Assembly: GCA_903939765.1 (NCBI GenBank) | Contig: CAJAIK010000113.1 | Location: 1-57,421, forward strand | From: an uncultured Chlorobiaceae bacterium | GTDB lineage: Bacteria; Bacteroidota; Chlorobiia; Chlorobiales; Chlorobiaceae | Direction of reading: 5' to 3' | DNA: 57,421 nucleotides | Shown: positions 9,901 to 16,538 of the stretch, piece by piece | Position numbering within the stretch: the first letter of the stretch is position 1 | How the letters are laid out: each line of letters begins with the position of its first letter | Notes under the pieces: generated by a model | Database searches by the model: none | Seen by the model: only the letters and a program-made list of their open reading frames with translations | What the model was told of the DNA's origin: nothing | Translations under genes and position numbers: made by a program

Positions 9901-10096
9901 TGGCTTTGGCAATCTGCACCCCGGTGTAGCCACTCCGTAAAAGATATGCCGTAAGCAGACCCTCTTCGATATTGCTGTTCCCCTCACGGTCTCTCCAGTC
10001 GCCGAGATAGCGATAGCCAAGCTCGCTGGTGAACAGGGCAATAACACGGTTCTGTGTTTCGCGTTCAGAGTTGCCGATCGAGGTCAAGCGGTTCAC
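6956..10096 (-). CDS. hsdR: Type I restriction endonuclease, motor/nuclease subunit R
   Basis: A 1,046-aa HsdR. The nuclease core is near residues 135-160 (DIVLYVNGIAVGVLELK, the D...E-x-K pattern). The SF2 translocase motifs follow: Walker A HTQGSGKS (about residue 280), DECHRTQSG (about 384), GFTGTPLL, then later helicase motifs (LLTGFDAP, AICRTNRL). The C-terminus is the helical region that docks on HsdM/HsdS. With those subunits it cuts unmodified DNA after ATP-driven translocation. The start is a GTG at 10096 that overlaps the TGA of the 46-aa gene (GTGA). About 6.4 kb of other genes separates it from hsdS; the operon appears split by a later toxin-antitoxin cluster. Confidence 0.95.
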   Translation of the reverse strand: MNRLTSIGNSERETQNRVIALFTSELGYRYLGDWRDREGNSNIEEGLLTAYLLRSGYTGVQIAKAIHELHIEASNPNRTLYDNNRKVYGLLHYGVPVKAAAGENTETIKLLNHEHPERNDFAFAEEVTVCCVHDKRPDIVLYVNGIAVGVLELKNSRVSLGDGIRQSLVNQRSEFIAPFFSTVQFIFAGNDSEGLTYGTVGTEEKYFLQWKEDEVDNSRFKLDKYLLKICEKSRLIELLHDFVVFDGGVKKLPRVHQYFGVKAAQRQVDAFRGGIIWHTQGSGKSMVMVLLARWILENKPAARVVIVTDRDELDKQIAGVFTDAGETIRRTTSGRDLMKQLDQPAPRLLCSLVHKFGRKGVDNFEEFIRELESQPGHTVGDVFVFVDECHRTQSGKLHRTMKALMPNAVFIGFTGTPLLKKDAATTLEVFGSYIHTYKFNEAVEDRVVLDLLYEARDIDQQLGSKEKIDAWFDAKTRGLNEWQKAALREQWGTMQHLLSSRSRMNRVVNDIVFDFSVKPRLSNHRGNAILVASSIYEACKYFELFQKSVFKGRCAVITSYNPQMRDITTEDTGANTETDKEFIYNTYTALLLHVDATAGKSKTESYEDNAKKLFREQPASMKLLIVVDKLLTGFDAPSCTYLYIDKSMQDHGLFQAICRTNRLDGDDKEFGYIVDYKDLFNKVNDALKVYTVYTSELDKSDTNGGESDILMKDRLAKGRERLDNALEALALICEPVEPPKGELQHIHYFCGNSEIPEELFDREPLRAALYKATAMLVRAYGGISGEFDAAGYAASDIQRIKRDIDRSLKLREIIRHASGESIDLKAYEADMRHLIDTYIEADEPRKISPFDAMPLLELVVKSGIAEAIKKLPEGIKSSKDAIAETIENNVRSKIIKDHLNDPAFYDRMSTLLDELIASRHQHAIDYEAWLKRIAELANRVESGRAEETPAQLNTPGRRALYNNLKLDRVGSVDLDFSEDSPGYKGLQDKKLRMAMTIDESIRRVSPDGWRGVKPKENVIKKALFDLLQDEDAVERLFLVIERQREY

Positions 10097-10233
10097 TGTG
10101 CTTTGCCATCAAGAATGGAAAAAATTTCATCCTCTGATACAAAATCATTCTTTCTCCCTTCGGCGATGGCATTTGCCAAGCCAACATCCTCAACCGCATC
10201 TATTATAACATCATATATCAACGACCAATCCAT
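10093..10233 (-). CDS. 46-aa protein coupled to hsdR (antitoxin-like fragment?)
   Basis: A small acidic product that opens MDWSLIYDVIIDAVEDVG and continues through ANAIAEGRKNDFVSEDEIFS. A strong purine-rich ribosome-binding site (AGGAGAGGAG) precedes the ATG. The start overlaps the end of the nucleotidyltransferase gene by 16 bp, and the TGA overlaps the GTG start of hsdR. The tail (a helix with EGRK followed by VSEDEIFSIL) resembles the C-terminal stretch of some RelB/Phd-like antitoxins, but it is too short for a firm family call. The tight overlaps on both sides and the good ribosome-binding site argue that it is translated. Confidence 0.65.
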   Translation of the reverse strand: MDWSLIYDVIIDAVEDVGLANAIAEGRKNDFVSEDEIFSILDGKAQ

Positions 10234-10616
10234 GCTTCTCTCCTCTCCTTCAGAATTCTTCGCTGATAAGGCACGAAATCCTCCTGGTTATAAAGATGTT
10301 TGAGCACCAGCTCAGCAAAAAGCGTATTGCTGCCAACGATTCTCCTTCCTCCGGCGATAATCTGGCCCAGCAAAGGTTCTCCAACGGTTGACAAATCAAT
10401 CAAGTCAACAGGGCGTCCAATTACTTTTGCCAAGTCTGAAATCAGTTCGATTGTTTCATGAACGTCAAGCGGATGATCAGCGCCAACCGCCAAATCGAGA
10501 TCACTGTCATGATGAGCACTCCCTTTGGCCAAGGAGCCAAACAACAGCGCGAGTCGAATGGCATTGTGCCGTTCAAGCACCTGGCGGATCTCTTTGTCGA
10601 TATTCTCTGTCACCAT
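10218..10616 (-). CDS. MNT-type minimal nucleotidyltransferase
   Basis: A 132-aa protein starting at the ATG at 10616; the longer in-frame extension to 10808 reads as non-coding. It has the polymerase-beta fold signature GSLAKGSAHHDSDLDLAV, with GS at residues 27-28 and metal-binding Asp at about 37-41. Such proteins often act as antitoxins of the HEPN/MNT type by AMPylating the HEPN toxin. No HEPN gene is adjacent: the next gene is a 46-aa protein and then hsdR. It may be an orphan antitoxin or may have acquired a role with the restriction locus. Confidence 0.85.
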   Translation of the reverse strand: MVTENIDKEIRQVLERHNAIRLALLFGSLAKGSAHHDSDLDLAVGADHPLDVHETIELISDLAKVIGRPVDLIDLSTVGEPLLGQIIAGGRRIVGSNTLFAELVLKHLYNQEDFVPYQRRILKERREAWIGR

Positions 10617-10878
10617 GCTTTTGTGATTCTGTTCCCCATTTTTTCTTCCACGACTCTCAACTTCGCAGCTCAAGCAACTCTGCAATAACCAAGTATTTCT
10701 TTTGTTACGGAATATATTGATTTTGTCACTCTCCATCACAGTATATAACGCGCATCTGGATTTCGCGTCCAGAGTTGCAAGGAGCTGGTGTGCATGAAAT
10801 ATTGTCAAGAAGCTGCCAGATTTTCCTGTATTCTGTCTATCATAGCCAGAACGATCATAAACTGATGGGGAGAAGACA

Positions 10879-11145
10879 ATGAAAACATGGCAACTGCAAC
10901 ATGCAAAAAATCATTTGAGCGAAGTGGTCCGCAACGCCCTCAATGAGGGGCCACAGGCTATTACCCTGCATGGCAAGCCTTCTGCAGTGGTTATCTCTTT
11001 TGACGAATACAACAAGGCAATCAATGTTCGCAAGCCGGACGAGCCTCTCTCAAGTTTTATTCATAACTCACCGCTCCGAAATTCAGGGATAGAACTCAAC
11101 CGATCAAAAGATCCTGAGAGACAACAAACACGTCAGCAAAGCTGA
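10879..11145 (+). CDS. Phd/YefM-family antitoxin, apparently orphan
   Basis: An 88-aa protein with the standard Phd/YefM N-terminus (TWQLQHAKNHLSEVVRNAL), then AITLHGKPSAVVISFDEYNK, the DNA-binding dimer core. The following IHNSPLRNSGIELNRSKDP is the part that usually folds on the toxin. The last dozen residues (Gln/Arg-rich, ending QQTRQQS) do not look like a normal end and suggest a small frameshift. No PIN or RelE toxin follows on this strand: the next gene is BrnA on the other strand. It is likely an orphan antitoxin or a degraded pair. An ATG with GGGGAG about 10 nt upstream supports the start. Confidence 0.85.
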   Translation: MKTWQLQHAKNHLSEVVRNALNEGPQAITLHGKPSAVVISFDEYNKAINVRKPDEPLSSFIHNSPLRNSGIELNRSKDPERQQTRQQS

Positions 11146-11209
11146 AATCCGGTTCACGCAAACCGTTATTGCGGAACAAGATGATCATGTCACCCGTTCC
11201 CGTGCTTTT

Positions 11210-11461
11210 TTACTTTTGTGCAACTGCACGTTCAATGGCCTGACGGATAAACCGCTGATACGGTACCCCCTCCCTTGCTGACTGTTTTTGTACAGCAACA
11301 AGCAGTTCTTCAGAAAGTCGAATACTAATGGATTTACCTTTCGGTTTAAATTCAAATTGAACCAACTGACCGCCGGATAGATCATAGTTGCTCAAATCTT
11401 CATGAGCAACAAATTCCTCGGCATCCTCATCACTCCTGAATATCGGGATTTTCTTTTTCAT
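11210..11461 (-). CDS. brnA: BrnA-like CopG-type antitoxin
   Basis: An 83-aa ribbon-helix-helix protein. The core is KSISIRLSEELLVAVQKQSA followed by EGVPYQRFIRQAIERAV, typical of CopG/BrnA regulators that bind DNA as dimers and neutralise BrnT. Its reading frame starts 32 bp inside the 3' end of the toxin gene, the usual brnT-brnA order and overlap. The pair is probably autoregulated from a promoter upstream of the toxin. Confidence 0.85.
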   Translation of the reverse strand: MKKKIPIFRSDEDAEEFVAHEDLSNYDLSGGQLVQFEFKPKGKSISIRLSEELLVAVQKQSAREGVPYQRFIRQAIERAVAQK

Positions 11462-11741
11462 AAGCTGTTATCTCCTTATGGTGCATATATCTGGCACTGA
11501 TTGGCCTTATCAAGAGTGCATCATGGTCCTTGCGCAACGTGAACACAACAAAAACATGGCGGTTATCCTTTGCTTTACCAATGGCCTTGAATCGCGTCTC
11601 GGCATCTGAATGGTCATCTGGAAAAGTCATAACAGGACGAGTAAAAATATCCTCTATGACATCAAGCGAAACCCCGTGCTTTCGGCATTTTTCCTTATTG
11701 CCTTCATCCCATTGGAATCCTGATACCTGTGCATGTTTCAT
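11430..11741 (-). CDS. brnT: BrnT-like ribonuclease toxin
   Basis: A 103-aa protein with the BrnT/DUF497 layout: FQWDEGNKEKCRKHGVSLD near the N-terminus, then RFKAIGKAKDNRHVFVVFTL and a C-terminal RPISARYMHHKE. The conserved Arg and the RxISAR segment belong to the RelE-like mRNA cleavage fold. It overlaps its antitoxin gene. It appears complete, with no obvious inactivating change. Confidence 0.88.
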   Translation of the reverse strand: MKHAQVSGFQWDEGNKEKCRKHGVSLDVIEDIFTRPVMTFPDDHSDAETRFKAIGKAKDNRHVFVVFTLRKDHDALLIRPISARYMHHKEITAYEKENPDIQE

Positions 11742-11783
11742 AGCTTAATGATATGCATTTGTATATACATTCACAACAAAAAA

Positions 11784-11965
11784 AAGCCATGTTGCCGCAT
11801 CAAATTCACGTTCCGTTGGAGAGGCCATCAGCATCCTCATATCCATACTTGTTAACAAACGATCCAGTATAGATGCCGCACTGTTCAACTTCAGCAAGAT
11901 AGAGCCCATCCGTCCTGCGATCAGCAGCAGGAGCATCCTCGGCCATAACAAACGGGTTGATCGTA
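11784..11965 (-). pseudogene. Remnant A of a DUF4062-type N-terminal domain
   Basis: On the minus strand the stretch reads AEDAPAADRRTDGLYLAEVE, then CGIYTGSFVNKYGYEDADGL. After a frame slip near 11810 it continues EREFDAAT. This matches the middle of the DUF4062 domain commonly fused to AlbA_2-type regulators (consensus as I know it: FEDVPASDRRPDELYLDEVE then CDIYVGLFGNEYG). No start, upstream part or C-terminal partner is present, so it is a decayed fragment. A related but different fragment lies at 13045-13222. Confidence 0.7.
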
Positions 11966-12133
11966 GTCACCCGGAACACAGCCGACATGATCGATTCTGG
12001 CGCAACACTTCTTGATCCCTGGGAATAGCAACCGCGTTTCATACCAGAGAACCAAAATAAAAAATATTGCTTCTCTGTGCGAAGTGTCGCATATTTGCAG
12101 TACACGGTTTTAAGTATTGAATTTTTTTACACG

Positions 12134-12370
12134 ATGACCACTTTTCAGAGCATGATGCCTGCATCTATCGACACAACAAGCCTTCCACTACCGGCTTCTT
12201 TGGTAGGAACGTGGCGTCGCTTTGGCTTGTTCGGCCCCGTTTATGAGATTATAGGCGTTGGAGGTAAACTGCCGAATGGCGATATCTTAATTCGTGTTCG
12301 TGTCGTTGAATCCGGTGAAGAATTGGACTACCGCTTTGCTGACATTCTGGATGATCCAAAGGAACGCTGA
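12134..12370 (+). CDS. DUF5397 family protein, partner of VapD
   Basis: A 78-aa product starting at the ATG at 12134. The landmarks SLVGTWRRFGLFGPVYEIIG, ILIRVRVVESGEELDYRFAD and ILDDPKER are those of DUF5397 proteins that are encoded directly before vapD. It is thought to be the antitoxin of the VapD ribonuclease. The TGA overlaps the ATG of the vapD remnant (TGATG), the usual coupled layout, but that toxin is truncated here, so this antitoxin has lost its target in cis. Confidence 0.78.
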   Translation: MTTFQSMMPASIDTTSLPLPASLVGTWRRFGLFGPVYEIIGVGGKLPNGDILIRVRVVESGEELDYRFADILDDPKER

Positions 12371-12450
12371 TGTTTGCCATTGCTTTTGATCTCGTCGTTG
12401 CAGACACCTCACAAAACCACCCGTCATCAATCATTCAGACAACGTATATC
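12370..12450 (+). pseudogene. vapD: vapD, truncated after about 18 codons
   Basis: The frame starts MFAIAFDLVVADTSQNHP, the conserved N-terminus of VapD (a Cas2-like ferredoxin-fold mRNA interferase of about 90-100 aa). Similarity stops after HP, and the frame then runs into the next antitoxin gene. The remaining 70 to 80 residues, including the catalytic core, are gone. The break point sits about 30 bp before an unrelated toxin-antitoxin pair, suggesting deletion or insertion of that pair. Confidence 0.75.
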
Positions 12451-12657
12451 ATGAAAATTCAGCTTCAAATTGATGATGTAATCAGCAAAGATTTTATGAA
12501 TTTTTTAAAATTACTGCCACAGGATAAAGTGCACATTATATCTGTTGACCGTCAATCAAGCAATGTCAAAGGCTTGAATAAACTTGCAGGTTCGATAAAA
12601 TCTTTAAGCGTTGATCCGTTAAAATTTCAGGAGGAGCAACGTAATGAGTGGAACTAA
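12451..12657 (+). CDS. Antitoxin of a PIN-domain toxin pair
   Basis: A 68-aa protein starting at the ATG at 12451, opening MKIQLQIDDVISKDFMNFLK and ending FQEEQRNEWN. The family is not recognised by name. However, its size, the LAGSIKSLSVDPLKFQEE tail and the 14-bp overlap with a PIN-domain gene fit the antitoxin half of a VapBC-like system. The same frame is open back to the vapD remnant, so a fused longer product starting at 12370 cannot be excluded. Confidence 0.75.
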   Translation: MKIQLQIDDVISKDFMNFLKLLPQDKVHIISVDRQSSNVKGLNKLAGSIKSLSVDPLKFQEEQRNEWN

Positions 12658-13018
12658 CTATCTCTTTGATACAAACGCCGTTCTTTATTTTTTAAATCAG
12701 CCAAAACAATTACAAAACAATAGCTCTGCCGTTTTTATTTCATTTGTCAATGAACTTGAACTCTTGTCGTACAGCAAATTGAGTTCAAATGAAGAACAGG
12801 CAGTTAAACATTTTTTAAAACTGATTGAGATTATAAATATTGATCAGGAAATAAAGAATATGACGATAACACTGCGTCAAAAATATTTACTGAAACTCCC
12901 GGATGCCATCATTTGCGCAACCGCAATGAGTCACAAACTAACCCTTGTGACTAACGATATGAAACTGCACACAATTTCTGAAATCAAATCCTGTCATTTG
13001 GAAGATATTACTGATTAA
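12644..13018 (+). CDS. PIN-domain ribonuclease toxin (VapC-like)
   Basis: A 124-aa PIN protein. The acidic residues are in place: LFDTNAVLYFL (first Asp), ISFVNELELLSY (Glu), KLPDAIICATAM (Asp) and LVTNDMKLH (Asp). It is probably an mRNA or tRNA endonuclease held by the preceding antitoxin. The GTAATG start lies 14 bp before the antitoxin stop, with GGAGGA upstream as ribosome-binding site. The coding sequence is AT-rich compared with the restriction genes, consistent with separate arrival. Confidence 0.85.
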   Translation: MSGTNYLFDTNAVLYFLNQPKQLQNNSSAVFISFVNELELLSYSKLSSNEEQAVKHFLKLIEIINIDQEIKNMTITLRQKYLLKLPDAIICATAMSHKLTLVTNDMKLHTISEIKSCHLEDITD

Positions 13019-13044
13019 ACTAAAAGAACAAGCCAAGATTGATT

Positions 13045-13222
13045 ACGCTGCACTGCTCAACTTCTGCAAGATAGAGTCATCCGCCCTGCGGTCAACGGCA
13101 GAAACATCCTCAAAGAAAAACAGCTCAAAAAACCGACGCATCAGGGCTTCACCACGCCAATAATCACGCAGTGCCACCCGTTCAGCCGAAAACTCTTTCT
13201 GAACGCTGCTGATAAAAATGCG
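13045..13222 (-). pseudogene. Remnant B of a DUF4062-type N-terminal domain
   Basis: The minus strand reads RIRIFISSVQKEFSAERVAL, then RDYWRGEALMRRFFELFFFE and DVSAVDRRADD, a near-consensus start of the DUF4062 domain. The frame then changes and the rest is missing. Its last 65 bp resemble the start of remnant A at 11784-11965 (roughly 80 percent by eye). The two are separate copies or a duplicated junction flanking the DUF5397/PIN cluster. Confidence 0.72.
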
Positions 13223-13310
13223 AATCGGGTTTCACTGGGGTTTAAGCCTGAATTTTGCAATCAACGATGTACGGAGCTATTGATAAAGGTAAATAATCTG
13301 TTGAACAACC

Positions 13311-14261
13311 TCATTGAATTTGATCAAAAAGGTTGCCCTGCGCAGCGATAAGTCGTTTATTGGATCTATACCGTTTGCCCTGCAAAGTTTCTTGGGACTT
13401 AACACCATCAGACAGTGAAAGAACAGTTGCCACCGAACAGCCCGTGATATTGACGTTTCCAATCTTATCGAACTTTCTGTAAATGTTTAGAACACATTCA
13501 ATTGTGCTTCCATTTTGAAAACTGATATCACGGCGTAACACTGCTGTTTTAAATACCTGATCAAGCATTTTGAATATAATTGCCTGATCAGCATATATAC
13601 CTTTCCACTGATAGTTACCCTCCTTGAGTACTGGTGAAACTATTTCAATCCGAGCTTCTTCAACAACTTCAATAGGTAGTGTATCACTGGTAAGAAGAAA
13701 TTTTGAGAAGTCATGCCGTTGAACAGTATTTTCAACCACAGGGATCATTTGAGGATCTTGAGCAGAAGCAAAACCGGCCGCAGTGACTTTTTCGTAGTCA
13801 AGGAGGCCGCGGTAAAAATTGGAACGTCGAGTTGCGACTTTAAGATCACGTTCAAATTCATGAGCAACAGAAGAAATTGTTTCTTGTTCTGGATAGCCAC
13901 TATTAAGCTCACGTTTCAGTTTTTCAATGCTCAATTTTTTTTCTTCAATAGTGACCTTGGCAACCTCCTTATTAAGAGCGTCCATTGCTGAATCAGAAAC
14001 TGGAACACGGGAAAACACCAGTACAATAACTGAAATCAAGAGCGACAACTGTACATTATTTTTTCCAATAAATTGCCAGATCTCTTTAAGCCCACCCTTC
14101 GTAAACACACTCGACTCAAGCTGGAGAGGTATACCGAGTTCTGCAGCAATGTAAATGCATACAGCAAGCGCTTCAGCCTCGCTTTTATTGCGAACGACAG
14201 CGTTCATCGCATGAGAATCACCAATAAGATGGTAATGCAATTCTAGTAACTCTATAGCCAT
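13311..14261 (-). CDS. Uncharacterised 316-aa protein with one membrane helix
   Basis: I do not recognise the family. The N-terminal 70 residues (LELHYHLIGDSHAMNAVVRN...) look globular. A single hydrophobic segment, LSLLISVIVLVF, lies near residues 72-84. A charged coiled-coil stretch follows (VAKVTIEEKKLSIEKLKREL), then a beta-rich C-terminal region of about 150 residues with KFDKIGNVNITGCSVATVLS. It lies about 145 bp downstream of the OLD-family gene on the same strand within the restriction island. It may work with that nuclease as a membrane-linked partner, which is inference from position only. Confidence 0.75.
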   Translation of the reverse strand: MAIELLELHYHLIGDSHAMNAVVRNKSEAEALAVCIYIAAELGIPLQLESSVFTKGGLKEIWQFIGKNNVQLSLLISVIVLVFSRVPVSDSAMDALNKEVAKVTIEEKKLSIEKLKRELNSGYPEQETISSVAHEFERDLKVATRRSNFYRGLLDYEKVTAAGFASAQDPQMIPVVENTVQRHDFSKFLLTSDTLPIEVVEEARIEIVSPVLKEGNYQWKGIYADQAIIFKMLDQVFKTAVLRRDISFQNGSTIECVLNIYRKFDKIGNVNITGCSVATVLSLSDGVKSQETLQGKRYRSNKRLIAAQGNLFDQIQ

Positions 14262-14405
14262 TGTTTATTGATAGTCTAACCCATTTTAACAGAAAGAACC
14301 CAATGCAACAAACCTCATATTAAGCAGCAGTATTTCTCTTTAAACGAAATAATTTTTTAAAAGATTGACAAATTGAAACCGTGTATAACTTATTTATCAG
14401 CTTAT

Positions 14406-16358
14406 TTATTTTAACACTTTATTGAGCATTTTAAAAGCTTCTTCAAATCGCCCAAGTGTTTCATCAAGTTCTGGGCTATCAAGTAAAAATGTTGGATTAC
14501 GTATCAACCAATCTGAAGGGTGAAAGTGATCGAATTCAGGTACATCCTGCGGCATCACTCTAAAAACAGCTTCAACTTTTTTAACAATGCGTTCAGTATT
14601 TGGGAGTGCTGCATTTAACTTCACAACACTAATACTATTTTTCTTAGAAAGATTATAGGCAGTGTTAAGAAGCTTTACAAAAAGTTCCGGATGAAAAAAA
14701 TCTTCAATATCGCTCTCTGACTTTCCGGTAAAATCAACCGCTGTATATAATTGGCCTGCTTTTAAAATCTGACTCTTTCTTAGTTTTTCAAGCTTCGTCT
14801 TATCACCATTCGCCAAATCACACAACACTGCAATATTCAAATTATTAGCACCAAATAATGAGGCGAATGGCAATATTTTATCAATACCACCGGAAGGACA
14901 CATTGTCCAACGCATATCTAAACCTTCACGTTTGCGATTCTTTAAAGCTATCGAAAAAGCTTGAAGATAAAGGATATCTGAAGGGCCTTCTACCAAAAGC
15001 GTATTTTTTCCAATAAAAAGTGACTGTGTAATTTCATATCCTAACGCTCCTTGTAACGGAAATAGTGTTTCTTTATCAACTGCCAATACGTCTGAAGAAA
15101 CCTTGGTACCCATCACAATAGACTTTCGACCTTCATGTTTAATTACATCTTCAACGATACGAACAGTCGCCATACGTTCAGCCGGAATCATAAAAGGAGA
15201 GTGTGTTGTATAAATTACCTGATGTTCAGGAAGAAGTCGCTCTTCAATGTAGTGAAGAAGATCGGATTGAGCTTTTCCATGCAATGTTAACCCTGGCTCA
15301 TCTAGCAATATAATAGAATTCCCTGTGGTCTTTTTAAGTTGTTTAAACTGTGACAAGAAGGAAAAAAACCAAACGAACCCAGCACTACGTTCAGAAAGTG
15401 GAACAGTTACATGATGATTTGTGTTTTCAATACGTATTTTAACAATAGTACCAACGTCAAATGGAGGTTTATCTGCAGCTTTTCCTTCTCCAATATCAAT
15501 TAGTACTCGAAGGGATTCATTTTGACTCCAAAACTGAAATATCTCATCCGTTATCTCATTTGAAGCTCCTTCACACTTCGCCTTTAGTTCTTCATACCTT
15601 ACAGCACCCCTTAATTCATCGATAGAAGTCCCTGCGTACTCTAAGAAATCAAGGAATATTTGATCTGAAGCACTTACAGTTTTTTGTGTAATATCAGTCT
15701 GAATTTTATTAATTGAAATCTCTCCAGACATGCGATCGAAATGAGATGTGTAAAAAAAATTTGGCATCTCACTGTACAGTATACTTATGATCTGTTCATG
15801 AAAGCTACAATTTACTAGTTGATTTAATTCTATCAATAATAAGTCAAGCTTTTCAGATCGTTGAGGATATTCGTTAAGCATATCAATAGCTTCCTTTGCA
15901 CTATTAGCGCTTTTCAATATATTTTTTTCTATTTCATCTAAATCAAGTTTATAAATTAAATGATCGAGACAGGCCCTTTCATCACATGAAATATCCCAAG
16001 ACAACAAATCGTCACCAATAAAGCTACATACACTTATTTCTTCGCTTTTTAATGAACCGAGCCCATAAAGATCACTTATTATTTTCGAATCCTCCAAAGA
16101 TAATGCCCAATGTGTAATAACGACCTTAGATGAACCATCTGTATGCCGATCATCAAAACGATTCAAATAACGACGTGGGTAGTCACGTGTTTTTTCATAT
16201 TTAAATGACCCAATTGGCTTGATCCCATGTAAAGCCTGAAGAACAGCTGTCTTACCAGCTTCATTCTTACCAACTAAGCAAGTCAGGTCATCTAATTCAA
16301 ACTCATTACTGTCATCAATAGATCTGAAATTGGTGATATGAGCACTGATCAGTTTCAT
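14406..16358 (-). CDS. OLD-family ATPase with TOPRIM nuclease domain
   Basis: A 650-aa protein. The ABC-type ATPase half has Walker A GKNEAGKT (residues about 31-38), a signature-like segment PLSERSAGFVWFFSFLSQF and Walker B SIILLDEPGLTLHGKAQ. The C-terminal half holds the TOPRIM motif LLVEGPSDILYL (about residue 456) and acidic residues in IAVLCDLANGD and DIEDFF. OLD proteins are ATP-powered DNA nucleases; several are anti-phage effectors (OLD of P2, GajA of Gabija). No UvrD-like GajB is next to it. The gene is AT-rich compared with hsdM and hsdR, which suggests acquisition into the restriction locus. Confidence 0.9.
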   Translation of the reverse strand: MKLISAHITNFRSIDDSNEFELDDLTCLVGKNEAGKTAVLQALHGIKPIGSFKYEKTRDYPRRYLNRFDDRHTDGSSKVVITHWALSLEDSKIISDLYGLGSLKSEEISVCSFIGDDLLSWDISCDERACLDHLIYKLDLDEIEKNILKSANSAKEAIDMLNEYPQRSEKLDLLLIELNQLVNCSFHEQIISILYSEMPNFFYTSHFDRMSGEISINKIQTDITQKTVSASDQIFLDFLEYAGTSIDELRGAVRYEELKAKCEGASNEITDEIFQFWSQNESLRVLIDIGEGKAADKPPFDVGTIVKIRIENTNHHVTVPLSERSAGFVWFFSFLSQFKQLKKTTGNSIILLDEPGLTLHGKAQSDLLHYIEERLLPEHQVIYTTHSPFMIPAERMATVRIVEDVIKHEGRKSIVMGTKVSSDVLAVDKETLFPLQGALGYEITQSLFIGKNTLLVEGPSDILYLQAFSIALKNRKREGLDMRWTMCPSGGIDKILPFASLFGANNLNIAVLCDLANGDKTKLEKLRKSQILKAGQLYTAVDFTGKSESDIEDFFHPELFVKLLNTAYNLSKKNSISVVKLNAALPNTERIVKKVEAVFRVMPQDVPEFDHFHPSDWLIRNPTFLLDSPELDETLGRFEEAFKMLNKVLK

Positions 16359-16538
16359 TTTAAATAACCCTTTCTTTTTAAGAGATAATAAAAATTGAAT
16401 TGTAAAACTTTTTTCAAAAGTACCAGTTTAAATTAAAGTCAATCAAACTTATGCAAAAAATAAGTAAAAGATGATATCATATTAAAATAAAAGAGCAATA
16501 AAGCGTTGAATTTTCTGATAAAAACACAGGGCTGGTGG

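Noticed and set aside
11745-12105. Two overlapping minus-strand frames as new genes
   Set aside because: Their middle parts are a decayed DUF4062-type domain with frame breaks, so they were recorded as one pseudogene fragment.
14340-14405. TTGACA and TATAAC as a promoter upstream of the OLD gene end
   Set aside because: Spacing is only 13 bp and the site lies downstream of the OLD gene stop, so it cannot serve that gene.
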